A stretch of DNA of 64,000 nucleotides from Selaginella moellendorffii (taxonomy: Eukaryota; Streptophyta; Lycopodiopsida; Selaginellales; Selaginellaceae): assembly GCF_000143415.4 (NCBI RefSeq), contig NW_003314307.1:764331-828330 (forward strand), read 5' to 3'. This document shows, one piece after another, positions 1 to 9,552 of the stretch. The notes under the pieces were generated by a model. The model had not been told where the DNA came from and made no database searches. It worked only from the letters and a program-made list of their open reading frames with translations. Position 1 is the first letter of the stretch; each line of letters begins with the position of its first letter. Both the position numbers and the translations under genes were made by a program.

Positions 1-710
1 CTAGTAAAAATTTTCTCCTCACACTCTTATATATATATTTCAACTTTTAAATAAAAATGTAGTTAGTATAGCCTAGACAAGTATTGCAAGCACTTTACTA
101 CATAATTATCAGACATTGTGTATAACATTTAAACTTTTTGTTCCAATAAATGAAATTTCTACTTCTATTATTACTACTAATAGTGAAGCAAGCCATAAAA
201 TTAGGAATGCATGTGTGTTAATATGGGATGAAATTAGCACATTTTTTGCAATTAATTTAAAAATTAAAAGATATAAAAAAATGTATTACCTTTCAGAGGA
301 ATTGTTATTATTACAAGTGGTGACTTTAAACAAACATTACCAGTTATTCCATATAGTCATTGAGTATAAATTATTTTATATTCAGTAAAAATAAATAAAT
401 TATAGAAATGTTTTAAAACACTTCCATTAAAAAAGAATATGAGACTAATTTAAAACAACTCTTCATGGGCTGATTGGCTTCTATAAATTGGAAATGGTGT
501 TAATTATGTGAATTTACCAATATTGCCTATAAATTTACCAATCTATTATATTACTTTACACACAAATAATAATATCCTCTATTGTTGATTTTATTTTCCC
601 ATCTTTATAAGATATTTCAAACCCCCACATTGCATCTACTAGTCATACTTACCCCACTCAATGATGATATTTTTCCCATTAATAACACTATACTTCGTAA
701 TATACACATT
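1..710. other. AT-rich DNA without a recognisable gene
   Basis: Short open frames exist here, but they are low-complexity Ile/Leu/Phe/Asn translations expected from AT-rich DNA. No family motif, splice pattern or RNA gene was seen. Confidence 0.6.
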
Positions 711-1281
711 TATGTTAATACTAAATTATACAGCCCAATACTATTCAAACCCAAAGACATTTAATCCCAAATATCCCAAGACCTTTAACCAATTGGAAAA
801 GGGGGTGCACTTTTGTTCATGGGTCCTTTCCTTCTATATTTAAACCCCTATGAATTGTCTTTCGAGTCGTTCCCTTTAGTTGCTTACAATCCACCACGCT
901 TCCCTGCAAGTTCATGCCCACGTGAACGGAAGCTGAGAGCCGCAACTCTCTTGAGAGCCCCACTCTCTTGACACCCTACCCCTCGGATCAAGCCCAGTGG
1001 GAATAAACTGGACCCTTGCCAGATGTCAATTAACATGTCGTGTGATTCCTCTAGCCAACTAACAGAGTCGGACTCAAGACTAACTTCAATACCAAATGTA
1101 AGCTCCTGACTTTAGATTTCTTGAGAGGTCACCCAGCCCAATACTATTCAAACCCAAAGACGCTTAACCCTAAATATCCCAAGACCCTTAACTGATTGGA
1201 AAAAAGGGTGCACTTTTATTCATGGGTCATTTCCCTATATATTTAAACCCCTATAAATCATCTCTCAAGCCGTTCTTTTTG

Positions 1282-1443
1282 TGTAGCACATGTGATTATG
1301 GGATGAGATTTGGATATATTATCACCGTGGATCCTTGGAACCTTGGGGGATAAATGGGGATAAAATAGCCACTAAGGGTTCTCTCATCAAACAATTGCCT
1401 CTTTTCCAGTTGGCTTAAGAGGAGAGAGATAAAGTGTGCTACA
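1282..1443 (+). repeat. 5' LTR of inner TRIM
   Basis: First of two near-identical 162-bp terminal repeats. It starts TGTAGCACATG and ends GTGTGCTACA, and the primer-binding site follows two bases later. Confidence 0.75.
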
Positions 1444-1552
1444 ATTAGTATCGGAGCAAATGGCACGAATTCGATTCTCATTGATTAGTGGCTACTTAAA
1501 AATATAATATACCTTTGAACAAGGTATATTCCTACCCCTAAATTTGAAATTA

Positions 1553-1708
1553 TACGTATTGGGCATCCATGCGTACATCCTTCCTCTTGTGTGAAGTATC
1601 CACGGACGAAGATATCCACTATGGGACTCGTACGTATTGGGCATCCATGCGTACATCCTTCCTCTTGTGTGGAGTATCCACGGACGAAGGTATCCACTGT
1701 GGGACTAC
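1553..1708 (+). repeat. 78-bp tandem duplication inside the inner TRIM
   Basis: Two adjacent units begin TACGTATTGGGCATCC at 1553 and 1631. They differ by a few A/G transitions. There is no sign of coding function. Confidence 0.8.
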
Positions 1709-1871
1709 GGTACGGGTGGATGACTAGTTGCTTCACATGGAATAGCTGATCTACACAATGGAAGGATTAGTAAATTTAGTGCGGAAATGAAAGTGTTGAT
1801 TCCCTTTGGCTCAGTAGGGGTTGTTAGGCAATAGTCAATAAGGACATTGACATCTTTGAAGGGGGGGTGAG

Positions 1872-2033
1872 TGTAGCATATGTGATTATGGGATGAAATT
1901 TGGATATACTATCACCGTGGCTTCTTAAAACTTTGGGGGATAAATGGGGATAAAATAGCCATTAAGGGCTCTCTCATCAAGTAATTGCCCCTTTTTTAGT
2001 TGGCTTAAGAGGAGAGAGATAAAGTGCGCTACA
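1872..2033 (+). repeat. 3' LTR of inner TRIM
   Basis: Second terminal repeat. It differs from the first by scattered substitutions, many of them transitions (for example ATATT versus ATACT), and is preceded by the polypurine tract. Confidence 0.75.
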
Positions 2034-2047
2034 CTTTGGTTGCTTGC

Positions 2048-3476
2048 ATAAACATCCAAAAGATCTTTTAATTGAATTTCTAAATTCCATTACTTCTTTT
2101 AGTCTTCCACTTCATAAACTTTTGCTTAAAAAAGGTGTTATCCTTATTCTATAAAAGAATATATGTCCATCAAGTGGACTATATAATGGTACACACCTCA
2201 TCCTTAAACATCCTTATTAACAGTTGTAAACTATGAAATTGTATTAAGCCAATTCAAAGGTATGTGAGCTTTCATCCCTCAAATCACACTCATATGTTTA
2301 AACAGAAATTCCATTTAAAATGTCTAGAAGACAATTTCCAATTATTTCCTTACTATCTCTAATTGTAAGGGCTAAACATTTGATCGAGTCAGAATACACT
2401 GGCCATATCCAGTTTTCACCCATGGCTGGCTTTATCAAGATGCACATCACCAACAAGACTAGGTATTAAAGTACGAAACACATCACTCCAAGGACATTAA
2501 GTCTTTTTACTTTCACTATCGATATAGTATATAAAGAGGTTTTATCTTAAATATTTTCACCTCCACCAATTTCCTCTTGAGTTTGATTCTTGCTCCATAC
2601 ATTATTTGTGCATTGAAAGCAATTCTTGATATAAGTCTTATGAACAAACAAAAAGGCCTATCTAGAATACTCCAATTCTGATTCCAAAAAATAGTCTTAA
2701 AAGGTTTGTATTATAACTATAATATTCAAAACAGTATTTGCTAACAAGATAGCATATGTTGGCAAGTATTAGTCTATGAATAATTTCATGTGTGTTGCAT
2801 GTATGAATGCTTGGTTTGCTTAATGTTTTGTATTATTTATTAATCCAATTGATCAATTGGAAGTTCATAATTATAACATGTTTATAATTTTTAAACACAA
2901 AACTAATCATATTCCATATCGACCATGATATGGTAGAATAAACTTGAATATACTAGAAAGTGTTTATAAAAGCTTATAAATTATAAACATGTTTATAAAT
3001 TAAAAATACAAGATTAAAGAATAACAACTATTAAATAGTAAATATCCCAGAATATCAAAGAATATCTACCACCCCAGTCCCCTTTCAAGTTATGCTTAAA
3101 CAAACCAATACCTTTAGAATTTTCATTATTTTATATATGAATATGTTTATAAAATAAAGTTAACAGAGCTTTAGCTAACTACAACTCACATTTTGTACAA
3201 GTTAATATAAATATATTTAAAAATTATAATTCAATATTTTATTACTAGAAACACCATTCATCCAATGTTTTATTAAAAAGATTTTAATAATTTTAATATC
3301 TCTTTTGAAATGATACATATAATTTCTATTAACTTTTAAAATATTTAACTTTTATTGTAACTTTATAGAAATAGACTAGTAAAACTTTATTGTATAATGA
3401 ACTCTAACAAATTTAAAAAAAATTCAACAATTTGATTGTTTATACATTTCCAAGTTCCAATAAATGCCCAATTTTG
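2048..3476. other. AT-rich intergenic DNA with dispersed repeat
   Basis: No coding signal. The stretch 2970-3115 (runs of ATAAACATGTTTATAAAT, then AACAACTATTAAATAG and a segment ending in AAACAAACC) resembles 44120-44270 on the same strand and 63285-63490 on the opposite strand. That indicates a dispersed, old repeat. Confidence 0.55.
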
Positions 3477-3821
3477 CTATTCATACCATCCATCAGTTTG
3501 AAAATATCTATATCCATTAAAAGTAACTCCTATAAAATATCTATTATGCAATTTAAAACTACATTCATCATAGAAAAGATGACTATATCCTTTACTTTTA
3601 AAAACATTACCATAGCGCCATACAATTGCATTTCCAAATTTATTGCATCTTTCAACTTCACCTATCATTTGAGGAGCCCAATCATAATCATTAATATAAT
3701 CTGTTTGATTTGTACTAATTGAGTTATTCATTTCTTTATATGTATTTAAAGAATGCTCTACAGGAAAATAGCAATTTACATGTGATAAAACTAGAAACAG
3801 AGAAATATAAAATGCTGCCAT
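3477..3821 (-). CDS. Hypothetical small secreted-type protein
   Basis: Open frame of 114 residues that I do not recognise. The first 17-18 residues (MAAFYISLFLVLSHVNC) look like a signal peptide. The rest is rich in Asn, Tyr and Phe, with a DYDWAP segment and two later Cys, so it could be a small extracellular protein. After the TAG at 3477-3479 the same frame stays open for about 20 more residues, so the stop may be recent or an exon boundary may be missed. The surroundings are AT-rich repeats. It may be a real fast-evolving gene, a relic, or chance. No family assignment is possible by eye. Confidence 0.35.
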   Translation of the reverse strand: MAAFYISLFLVLSHVNCYFPVEHSLNTYKEMNNSISTNQTDYINDYDWAPQMIGEVERCNKFGNAIVWRYGNVFKSKGYSHLFYDECSFKLHNRYFIGVTFNGYRYFQTDGWYE

Positions 3822-4197
3822 ATTGAATAACTGGATAAATATTGTTCTCTTTATATTGCATTTTTATTATTGTTTAATATTAAGCTTCATTATTATTTGT
3901 TGACTATAAACATAATTTGGTATGAATAAGGACAAGGAATGTTTTGTTTGAATTTGATTAAATCTAGGTTATCGGGTTTAGGGCCTTCGTTTCTTTTAAG
4001 AAAGAGAATAATGCTGCTACTTTGCTTTTTTGTGATCATATTCTGGAACTGTGTTCACAAGATGCTGGTGCACTGCTGCATAGGGATCTTGTTGAAACTG
4101 TGGATGTGATAAGACAGCTGCCAGCTGCTTGGTTTCTCTGATTCTGTGTGGTAACGTATCTGATCAGAAATTGAGAAAAGTGCAGAGAAATGACTGC
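3822..4197. other. Intergenic region / 3' flank of the SLX9-like gene
   Basis: No further coding signal. The part next to 4198 is probably the 3' untranslated region of the minus-strand SLX9-like gene. Confidence 0.5.
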
Positions 4198-4809
4198 TTA
4201 CATGAGCTGTTGTCGATGCTTTTGTTTCATGTTAGATTTCTTGGTGCAAACTCGGTGCTGGTTTGGAACGTCAGGGAGAAACTCTCCCAGTGAAGATAAA
4301 TCCTGCAGAGTTGTTCTTGTGTTTCTTCGTTTTGGCTTTGATTTCTTCTGGAAGTCCGGACTGTTAAAACTTCACACAAGAATGAGCTCGGTACCTTTGC
4401 CTTGGCCAACGCAGTCTGTGTCTCTCGCAATTCTGAAAGAAAAGAGAAGTAAAACAAGCATTTGCAGAAAGAAGTACACTCACTTGCTAGAAACCGCTCT
4501 TGTTTCGCCAGTTTCCTCCTGACACTCGGCTTGATTTCTCTTTCAGCTTCCACATTCCTAAAACAAGAAAAGAAGTAAAGAGTTACAAGATAAACCAGAT
4601 CACATCCATGCAGTGTCTACTTTGTCTCGTTCTCTTCTTCGGTTTTCTTTTCCTGAAAATCAAAATCGAAACCGCAAACCCAAAAACACAAAGAAAAACG
4701 GACCTGGACTTTTGCGGATTTCTCACGCACTTTCTGCCGAATCGTCTTCTTCTTAACCTGCACAAGGGAATAATCGCTGAATGCACACACACGCACAGCG
4801 CTTTACCAT
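4198..4809 (-). CDS. SLX9-like ribosome biogenesis protein (6 exons)
   Basis: Manual splicing gives a 116-residue protein: exons 4807-4809 (ATG only), 4704-4757, 4621-4652, 4484-4557, 4395-4432 and 4198-4347. All junctions keep frame and use GT-AG introns of about 46-75 bp. The product is strongly basic, with Lys/Glu-rich coiled regions (SVRRKLAKQERFLAKLRETQ) followed by LQDLSSLGEFLPDV. That last motif matches the conserved Asp-Leu-x-x-Leu...Leu-Pro signature of the SLX9 family, nucleolar factors in export and maturation of the 40S ribosomal precursor. The ATG lies only 52 bp downstream of the PPR stop codon on the same strand. A first exon consisting of the ATG alone is unusual and is the least certain part. 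Family known from yeast and animals; function here inferred. Confidence 0.72.
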
Positions 4810-4861
4810 TTCTTCCCCAAAGCTAAAACCCCTGCCCTAGCTCCAAATACCCGGATATTCT

Positions 4862-7507
4862 CTACCACCTTTTGTGCGTTTGGACGTACAAGTTGGACAG
4901 CAACAAGTATGGCATCTTGTCTCCGGGCAGCGAATTCACCGCGAGCTCTGCTGCTCGCTCCCCTCGCTCGCCATCACCTTGCTCCTTGCAGGAATTGAGG
5001 AAAATCTTCCACGACGCCGGGACTTCCATGACCGGTGGGAGCTTCCGGATGAGCTCCTCGGCCTCACTCAGCCTGCTCGATCGTCCCAGCAAATCAATCA
5101 TGCACCCAAGATGCGTGGCTGCTCGCCGGAGACAGTGATCCGTGGCCATGGACACGAACAGCTCGATCGCCTCATCCAGGAACCCTGCATGGCTGCAAGC
5201 CGCCATGGTGACGAGAAAGGAGATTCCATCGGGCTTGACACCCTCTTGCTGCATCCTCCAGAGAAGCTGGAGCGTTTGTTCTCCATGTCCGTGCTGGGCA
5301 AACGCGGCGATCACCGCGTTCCACGAGACAAAGTCTCGGCGGTTTCTCATCGACTGGAAGATCTTCCAGGCGAGCTCCAAGCCGCCGCATTTGCCATACA
5401 TGTTGACGAGCGCCGTCTCGGTGACGAGATCGGGCGTGATTCCACTCGCTTTCATGCTCTCGTGGATTGCTTTGCCGGAAGTGAGAGCTGAGAGGTTCGA
5501 GCAAGCGTCGAGAACATTTGCGTAGGAGATGTTGTTCGGCCTCACGCCTTGGAGCTGCATCCCATGGAATGTTTTCACGCAATCACTGTCAAGACCCAAC
5601 TGGGCGTAGATTCCCATCAAGGTGTTGAAAGAAACCACGTCTTTGTTCTTCATTCTCTCGAACAGGCACTTCGCGGCGTCCAGGTCGCGTGACTTTGCGT
5701 AGACGTTGAGGAGAGAGTTTCCAATCTGGATATCAAAGTCCCCGTAGGAAAATCCCTCGCCGAGCTCCTCTGCGAGAGCTAGAGTTTGGGAGGTTTCTCC
5801 ACAGGCATCCAAAACCCGAGCAATGGTGAGGCCGTCGACTTTCTCTCCTTCCAAGTCCATGCAAAGAAAGAGATGGATCGCGTCCAGAGCCCGTCCATTG
5901 TGAGCGTAGGACGAGAGCATCGCGTTCCAGGCCACCGAGTCTTTGGCTTTCATCGAATCAAAGAGGTTCCGAGCTTGCTGGAGCTGGCCACACTTACCGT
6001 ACATGTTGATCAGCGCTGTCCTGAGGAACAACTCGTGCTCGAGGCCAAGCTCCACAATGCAGGCGTGGACGATCTCCCCGAGCTTGAGATTCGAGAGAGT
6101 TACGCAAGAATCCAAGGTCGAGATGAGTGTCAGCTTGTCCGATTTCACTCCCTCGAGTTGCATCTGAATGAATACTCTGGCAGCCGAGCGATCGTCGTCG
6201 CAGCAAGAGAAAGAAGACAGCAGCCCATTCCAGAGAAGCGCACTGTAGCCACCGGAAGAGAAAGAGACTTGATCGAAAACTTGTCTCACTTCGTCCAGGC
6301 TTCCACAGGCCCTGTAAGCGTTCATGAGAGCTCTCCCCAAGACCTCGTCGATCTCCAGGCCACTATCTCTCACGGCTTCGTGGATCACTCTCGTCTGATC
6401 CAGCTTCCAGCAAGCATCTAGCGTCGTCACAAAGGTCACCTTCGTCGCTCCAACGCCCTCTAGATCCATCAACTTAAAGAGCTCCAGAGCCTCGACGTTG
6501 TGGTTGTGGAGGACGTAACCAGCGATCATGGTGTTCCAGGACACTGCGTCTCTGTCCGGCATTCCCTCGAAGAAATCCCTCCCAAGCTCGACTTTTCCAC
6601 ACTTTCCATACATGTTGACAAGAGTGTTGCCGACGACTCGATTGGATTCCAATCCCTGGCTGGATGCTTGCCTATGAGCGAGAACTCCTTCGTCAAGAGC
6701 GGCTAAGTTGGCACAAGCATCGATGAAGGTCACGAAGCTTACCTTGTCCGGTTTGAATCCCTCGAGCAGCATCGTCTTCCAGAGGACAACGATGGCCTCG
6801 CCACGCTCGTTGTGGACGAGCGCGGAGATCATCACATTCCAGGAGATCAAGTTCTTATCCCAGATGGAATCAAACACAGACTGTGCATCATCGATGCTTC
6901 CACACTTTCCATACATGTTTACCAGATTGTTTTTCACCATGGAATCGACCAGGAATCCATGGCTGGCGATGGCGCTGTGGAGAGCGCGGCCCTCCCGCAG
7001 CGACTTTTGATTCGTGCATGCCTCGAGGGCGGCCGAGATGGTGATCGTGTCGGCCGTGACGCCTTCTAGATCCATAGAGCGAAAGAAATGTAATGCCTCA
7101 TCACAATGCCCATTATGGGCATTTGCTGTAATAAGCACTGTCCAAGAGATAGTGTTCGGACTTGCAATATTTTTGAAGACCCTGAGCGCTTCTTGCAGCT
7201 CCCCGCACTTGCCATAGAATACGATGAGGAGGTTTGCCAGCAGCCTGTCGTGGATCCATCCGAATTTCTCCAGGAACGCATGGATTGCTTTGCCTCGATC
7301 GAGGGCCTTGTGCGCAGCGCAGCGCCGGAGGAGGTCGGCCAATGTCGAGGCTGTGAGATTTGCACACCCAATGCCGTCGACCAGTTCGTCTTCTTTGCAC
7401 TGATTTCTTGAGCCTGATTCCTTTGGTCTTGTCACAAGAATTGTAGAGATCGATCGAGAAGCCTTTTTTGGTGCTACTACTACATTGATCCATCTCCCTT
7501 GAAGCAT
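4862..7507 (-). CDS. PLS-class pentatricopeptide repeat protein, intron-free
   Basis: One uninterrupted frame of 881 residues. The N-terminus is basic and Ser/Thr-rich (MLQGRWINVVVAPKKASRS), fitting an organelle targeting peptide. From about residue 60 it is an array of PPR motifs: repeated NxLVNMYGKCG, WNxMI and ALxLFxxMxLEGV blocks, with P, L and S type spacing. The array continues to the C-terminus, which ends soon after LLLSNLYVQ, inside the E-domain region. No DYW deaminase domain follows. PPR proteins bind single-stranded organelle RNA for editing, splicing or stabilisation; its target cannot be read from sequence. The open frame is long and clean, so the gene is probably active. Several shorter antisense frames here are shadows. 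Confidence 0.93.
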   Translation of the reverse strand: MLQGRWINVVVAPKKASRSISTILVTRPKESGSRNQCKEDELVDGIGCANLTASTLADLLRRCAAHKALDRGKAIHAFLEKFGWIHDRLLANLLIVFYGKCGELQEALRVFKNIASPNTISWTVLITANAHNGHCDEALHFFRSMDLEGVTADTITISAALEACTNQKSLREGRALHSAIASHGFLVDSMVKNNLVNMYGKCGSIDDAQSVFDSIWDKNLISWNVMISALVHNERGEAIVVLWKTMLLEGFKPDKVSFVTFIDACANLAALDEGVLAHRQASSQGLESNRVVGNTLVNMYGKCGKVELGRDFFEGMPDRDAVSWNTMIAGYVLHNHNVEALELFKLMDLEGVGATKVTFVTTLDACWKLDQTRVIHEAVRDSGLEIDEVLGRALMNAYRACGSLDEVRQVFDQVSFSSGGYSALLWNGLLSSFSCCDDDRSAARVFIQMQLEGVKSDKLTLISTLDSCVTLSNLKLGEIVHACIVELGLEHELFLRTALINMYGKCGQLQQARNLFDSMKAKDSVAWNAMLSSYAHNGRALDAIHLFLCMDLEGEKVDGLTIARVLDACGETSQTLALAEELGEGFSYGDFDIQIGNSLLNVYAKSRDLDAAKCLFERMKNKDVVSFNTLMGIYAQLGLDSDCVKTFHGMQLQGVRPNNISYANVLDACSNLSALTSGKAIHESMKASGITPDLVTETALVNMYGKCGGLELAWKIFQSMRNRRDFVSWNAVIAAFAQHGHGEQTLQLLWRMQQEGVKPDGISFLVTMAACSHAGFLDEAIELFVSMATDHCLRRAATHLGCMIDLLGRSSRLSEAEELIRKLPPVMEVPASWKIFLNSCKEQGDGERGERAAELAVNSLPGDKMPYLLLSNLYVQTHKRW

Positions 7508-7756
7508 GAGCCATGCAAAGTTAGATCTTAGCTACATGCTTCTTTCGATGCAATCTTGAAGCCATGCATGCCTTTTGACCTTGCCGGTCTAATCGTTCTT
7601 GGAACCACCATGGTTGTAGCAAGTGCTGTAATGTTTTTGGCATATCCATATTATGGTGGATTGCAAGATAAGTTAAAGCTTGGATTTCCCTCCTCCTCTA
7701 CAGTGCATTCCATCAATGGGCATTTGCTCTTAGCAAACACTACAACATGGCCCAAA

Positions 7757-7786
7757 AACCCTAAAACTTTGATTTTGGCGCGAAAA
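7757..7786 (+). promoter_or_regulatory. telo-box and E2F-like site
   Basis: AACCCTAAAA (about 7758-7767) matches the plant telo-box. TTTTGGCGCGAAAA (7773-7786) matches the E2F consensus read from either strand. Both lie between the divergent PPR gene and the RsgA relic. Their pairing in promoters of growth-related plant genes is known; activity here is inferred. Confidence 0.45.
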
Positions 7787-7789
7787 GTT

Positions 7790-9100
7790 TAGGGCTCTTG
7801 AGCAGATTGGTAGGTCTAGGTTTCGTGACACAGCGCTGCCGGTGGTGCAATGCGAGAGGAAGAATGCGCACGGCCCGGCCAGGAAGCAGCTCCACAAGCA
7901 GTGGGATCGGCAGTGGCGGGGCAATTCCAAGCAAGTCTCTCGCCAGTGGAATCAACAGGTGCGTGATGTAACGACATTGCCCGATGTGCTTTTAGCTGAG
8001 GAGTCGGTCAGGTAACGTCGGCGCAGGCGAATTTCATGACTGCCGTGGTGGAACGAGCTGGAGCGCTCGACGATGGCTTGCAAGAGGATGGCTTTAGAGC
8101 AGAGGGATGAAGCTTCTTTGCGTGGTGAGAGCGCTTCTCAAGAAGATCAGGAGAAGAGTCATGGTCGGTGATATTGGACAGACAAACGTGGGATGATTGA
8201 AGATGTTCTACCACAGAGCCGATCGGAGACTTCAGATCCAGCAGTGGCCAATGTCGATTTGTTACTGGTGTTGTTCTCACTCGATAGGCCGCGCTTGGAT
8301 CCTGTGATACTGAATAATAGTCCTGGAATACCTCTAGCAGTGGTGCTCAACAAGGCGGATCGTGTTACTCAGGAGGTACCCGTTTTGTTTCTTTCTTTTC
8401 GCTTTTGCAAAGCTGACAGAAGGATCATTTTTAGTTTTCAGATGAAAGATAGTGGCTGATGGAGTCGGGATATAAACCATACATATGCAGTGAAGAGTTT
8501 GGTATGGGGCTTCATGGCATGGCTGCTCTCCTCGAAGATAAAACATCAGTCGTTTTTGGCCCAAGTCGTGTCAGAATTCGAGCTTGATAAACTTTCTACA
8601 CGGAAGTCTTGCCTTCCACCCGATGACATCCAGGTCTGCATACCTTCGAAGTTCGTCTAGAACTAACTTCAATTGTCGTGTGTAGAGGCACTAGACGAAG
8701 TCGACGATCAAGTCATTCACATAAATGAGGTGTGGTATCGGACTGGATCGGCACGTTCCTCTCTTGCATCTGCCATTAGAGGGGCTATGCTCGCTGATAC
8801 TCCAGGTTTCAGAGACAAGTAGCTCATTAGCATTGCTTTTCCCCGAGGTATGTTTTGTCAGCTTCTGATCGCGATGCAAGTAGGTACGGGCACAGAGCGA
8901 GGGATTTGCAGATTGCCAGCATATATCGGAACCGGACTGTGGTGGGTGGTGACTGGGAAAGATATCCATACTACGTTTCATTGTGGAATGAAGTTCATAA
9001 ACGAGAAGAACACGTCTTTGGCACAAAGCAAGAAAATGACATGAGGTAAACTTGTTTTCGATGGTTTTTGAACTCTGTAATTTGTCTGGTTGGAGGTTCA
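7790..9100 (+). pseudogene. rsgA-like: Decayed RsgA/YjeQ-type ribosome-assembly GTPase
   Basis: Pieces of a circularly permuted RsgA GTPase occur in the right order but in shifting frames. They are an OB-fold piece (LLKKIRRRVMVGD, about 8130-8170), then MIEDVLP and DPAVANVDLLLVLFSLDRP (about 8193-8290), G4 NKAD (about 8350), G1 as GPSRVR in place of GPSGVGKS (about 8550), G3 LADTPGF (about 8793), and the C-terminal DWERYPYY...KREE...FGTK block (about 8950-9030). Normal GT-AG junctions are partly preserved (for example GAG|GTACCC near 8373). The family assembles the small ribosomal subunit, in plants in organelles. Loss of the P-loop Lys, several frameshifts and premature stops argue that this copy is dead. 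It is head-to-head with the PPR gene. Confidence 0.75.
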
Positions 9101-9116
9101 AGGTATAAGCTATTGC

Positions 9117-9400
9117 TTTTCAGGGCGGAGTATGCACATGACCAATGGCGAACTAGGCCACACCAGCACCAGAGAGCCCAGGTCGAAGCTATTCTTTGCT
9201 GCATTTCCAAGATTGCTAAGCTTTTATTCTTTCAGGGCCGAGCACTCAGCGAGCTTATAGCCAGGTCGAAGCTTATTCTATACTGCTTTTCTTAGATTCG
9301 TAAGCATTTTTTTCTTTCATGGCCGAGCATGGACGTGAGCCATGGCGAGACGAGGACCAGCCAGCTTATGCACCAAGGTCGAAGCTTATCGAAGCTTACA
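9117..9400 (+). repeat. Three degenerate tandem units resembling a triplicated terminal exon
   Basis: Three successive units start TTTCAGGGCGGAG (about 9117), TTTCAGGGCCGAG (about 9229) and TTTCATGGCCGAG (about 9316). Each later carries AGGTCGAAGCT. Each unit therefore holds an acceptor-like CAG, a short exon-like stretch and a donor-like AG|GTCGAAG. They follow the RsgA relic directly and may be copies of its last exon. Units are about 85-110 bp and diverged. Confidence 0.55.
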
Positions 9401-9552
9401 TTCTCTGTACCTCTTTGGAGCTATGCACGTGGGAATGGTACTTTCATGTGTTTTTCTTCCTGGAAGACTGGTTTTTTCTTTTTTTCTTTTTTTGTTCTAG
9501 ATTGCATGAGGGAAGAACACCTGGAACTTTGATTGACACCACTGGAGTCTAG

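Larger units (their letters stand above)
1282..2033 (+). mobile_element. Miniature LTR element (inner TRIM)
   Basis: A 162-bp direct repeat at 1282-1443 and 1872-2033 starts TGTAGCA and ends GCTACA, giving canonical TG...CA termini. Immediately after the first copy lies TTAGTATCGGAGCA (1446-1459), close to the plant initiator-Met primer-binding consensus. Just before the second copy is the polypurine tract GAAGGGGGGGTGAG (about 1858-1871). The internal part is about 430 bp with no credible ORF. The flanks TTTTG (1277-1281) and CTTTG (2034-2038) look like a 5-bp target duplication with one change. It sits inside the LTR of the outer TRIM, whose other LTR (865-890) shows the uninterrupted site. 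Confidence 0.78.
711..2047 (-). mobile_element. Miniature LTR element (outer TRIM), interrupted by a second TRIM
   Basis: Two direct repeats, about 711-891 and about 1098-1281 continuing at 2034-2047, flank only about 200 bp of non-coding DNA. Read on the minus strand, the LTR starts TGTAAGCAAC and ends GAGCTTACA. A tRNA-primer-like site, TTTGGTATTGAAG, follows the upstream LTR (plus 1085-1097). A purine-rich tract, GGGAAGCGTGGTGG, precedes the other LTR. This is the structure of a terminal-repeat retrotransposon in miniature. It encodes nothing, so it would have needed enzymes from another element. Related LTR sequence occurs at about 33931-34098 and 38005-38126. The outer end near 711 is diverged and its position approximate. 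Confidence 0.6.

Noticed and set aside
4190-4826. Plus-strand frames of about 110 codons
   Set aside because: They overlap the spliced SLX9-like gene on the other strand, whose exons join in frame and match a family.
4872-7411. Many plus-strand frames of 60-211 codons
   Set aside because: They are shadows of the minus-strand PPR gene, created by its codon bias; they carry no own motifs.
7556-7792. Small plus-strand membrane-type ORF
   Set aside because: It lies in the divergent promoter region, ends at the telo-box/E2F site and has no conserved feature beyond a hydrophobic stretch.
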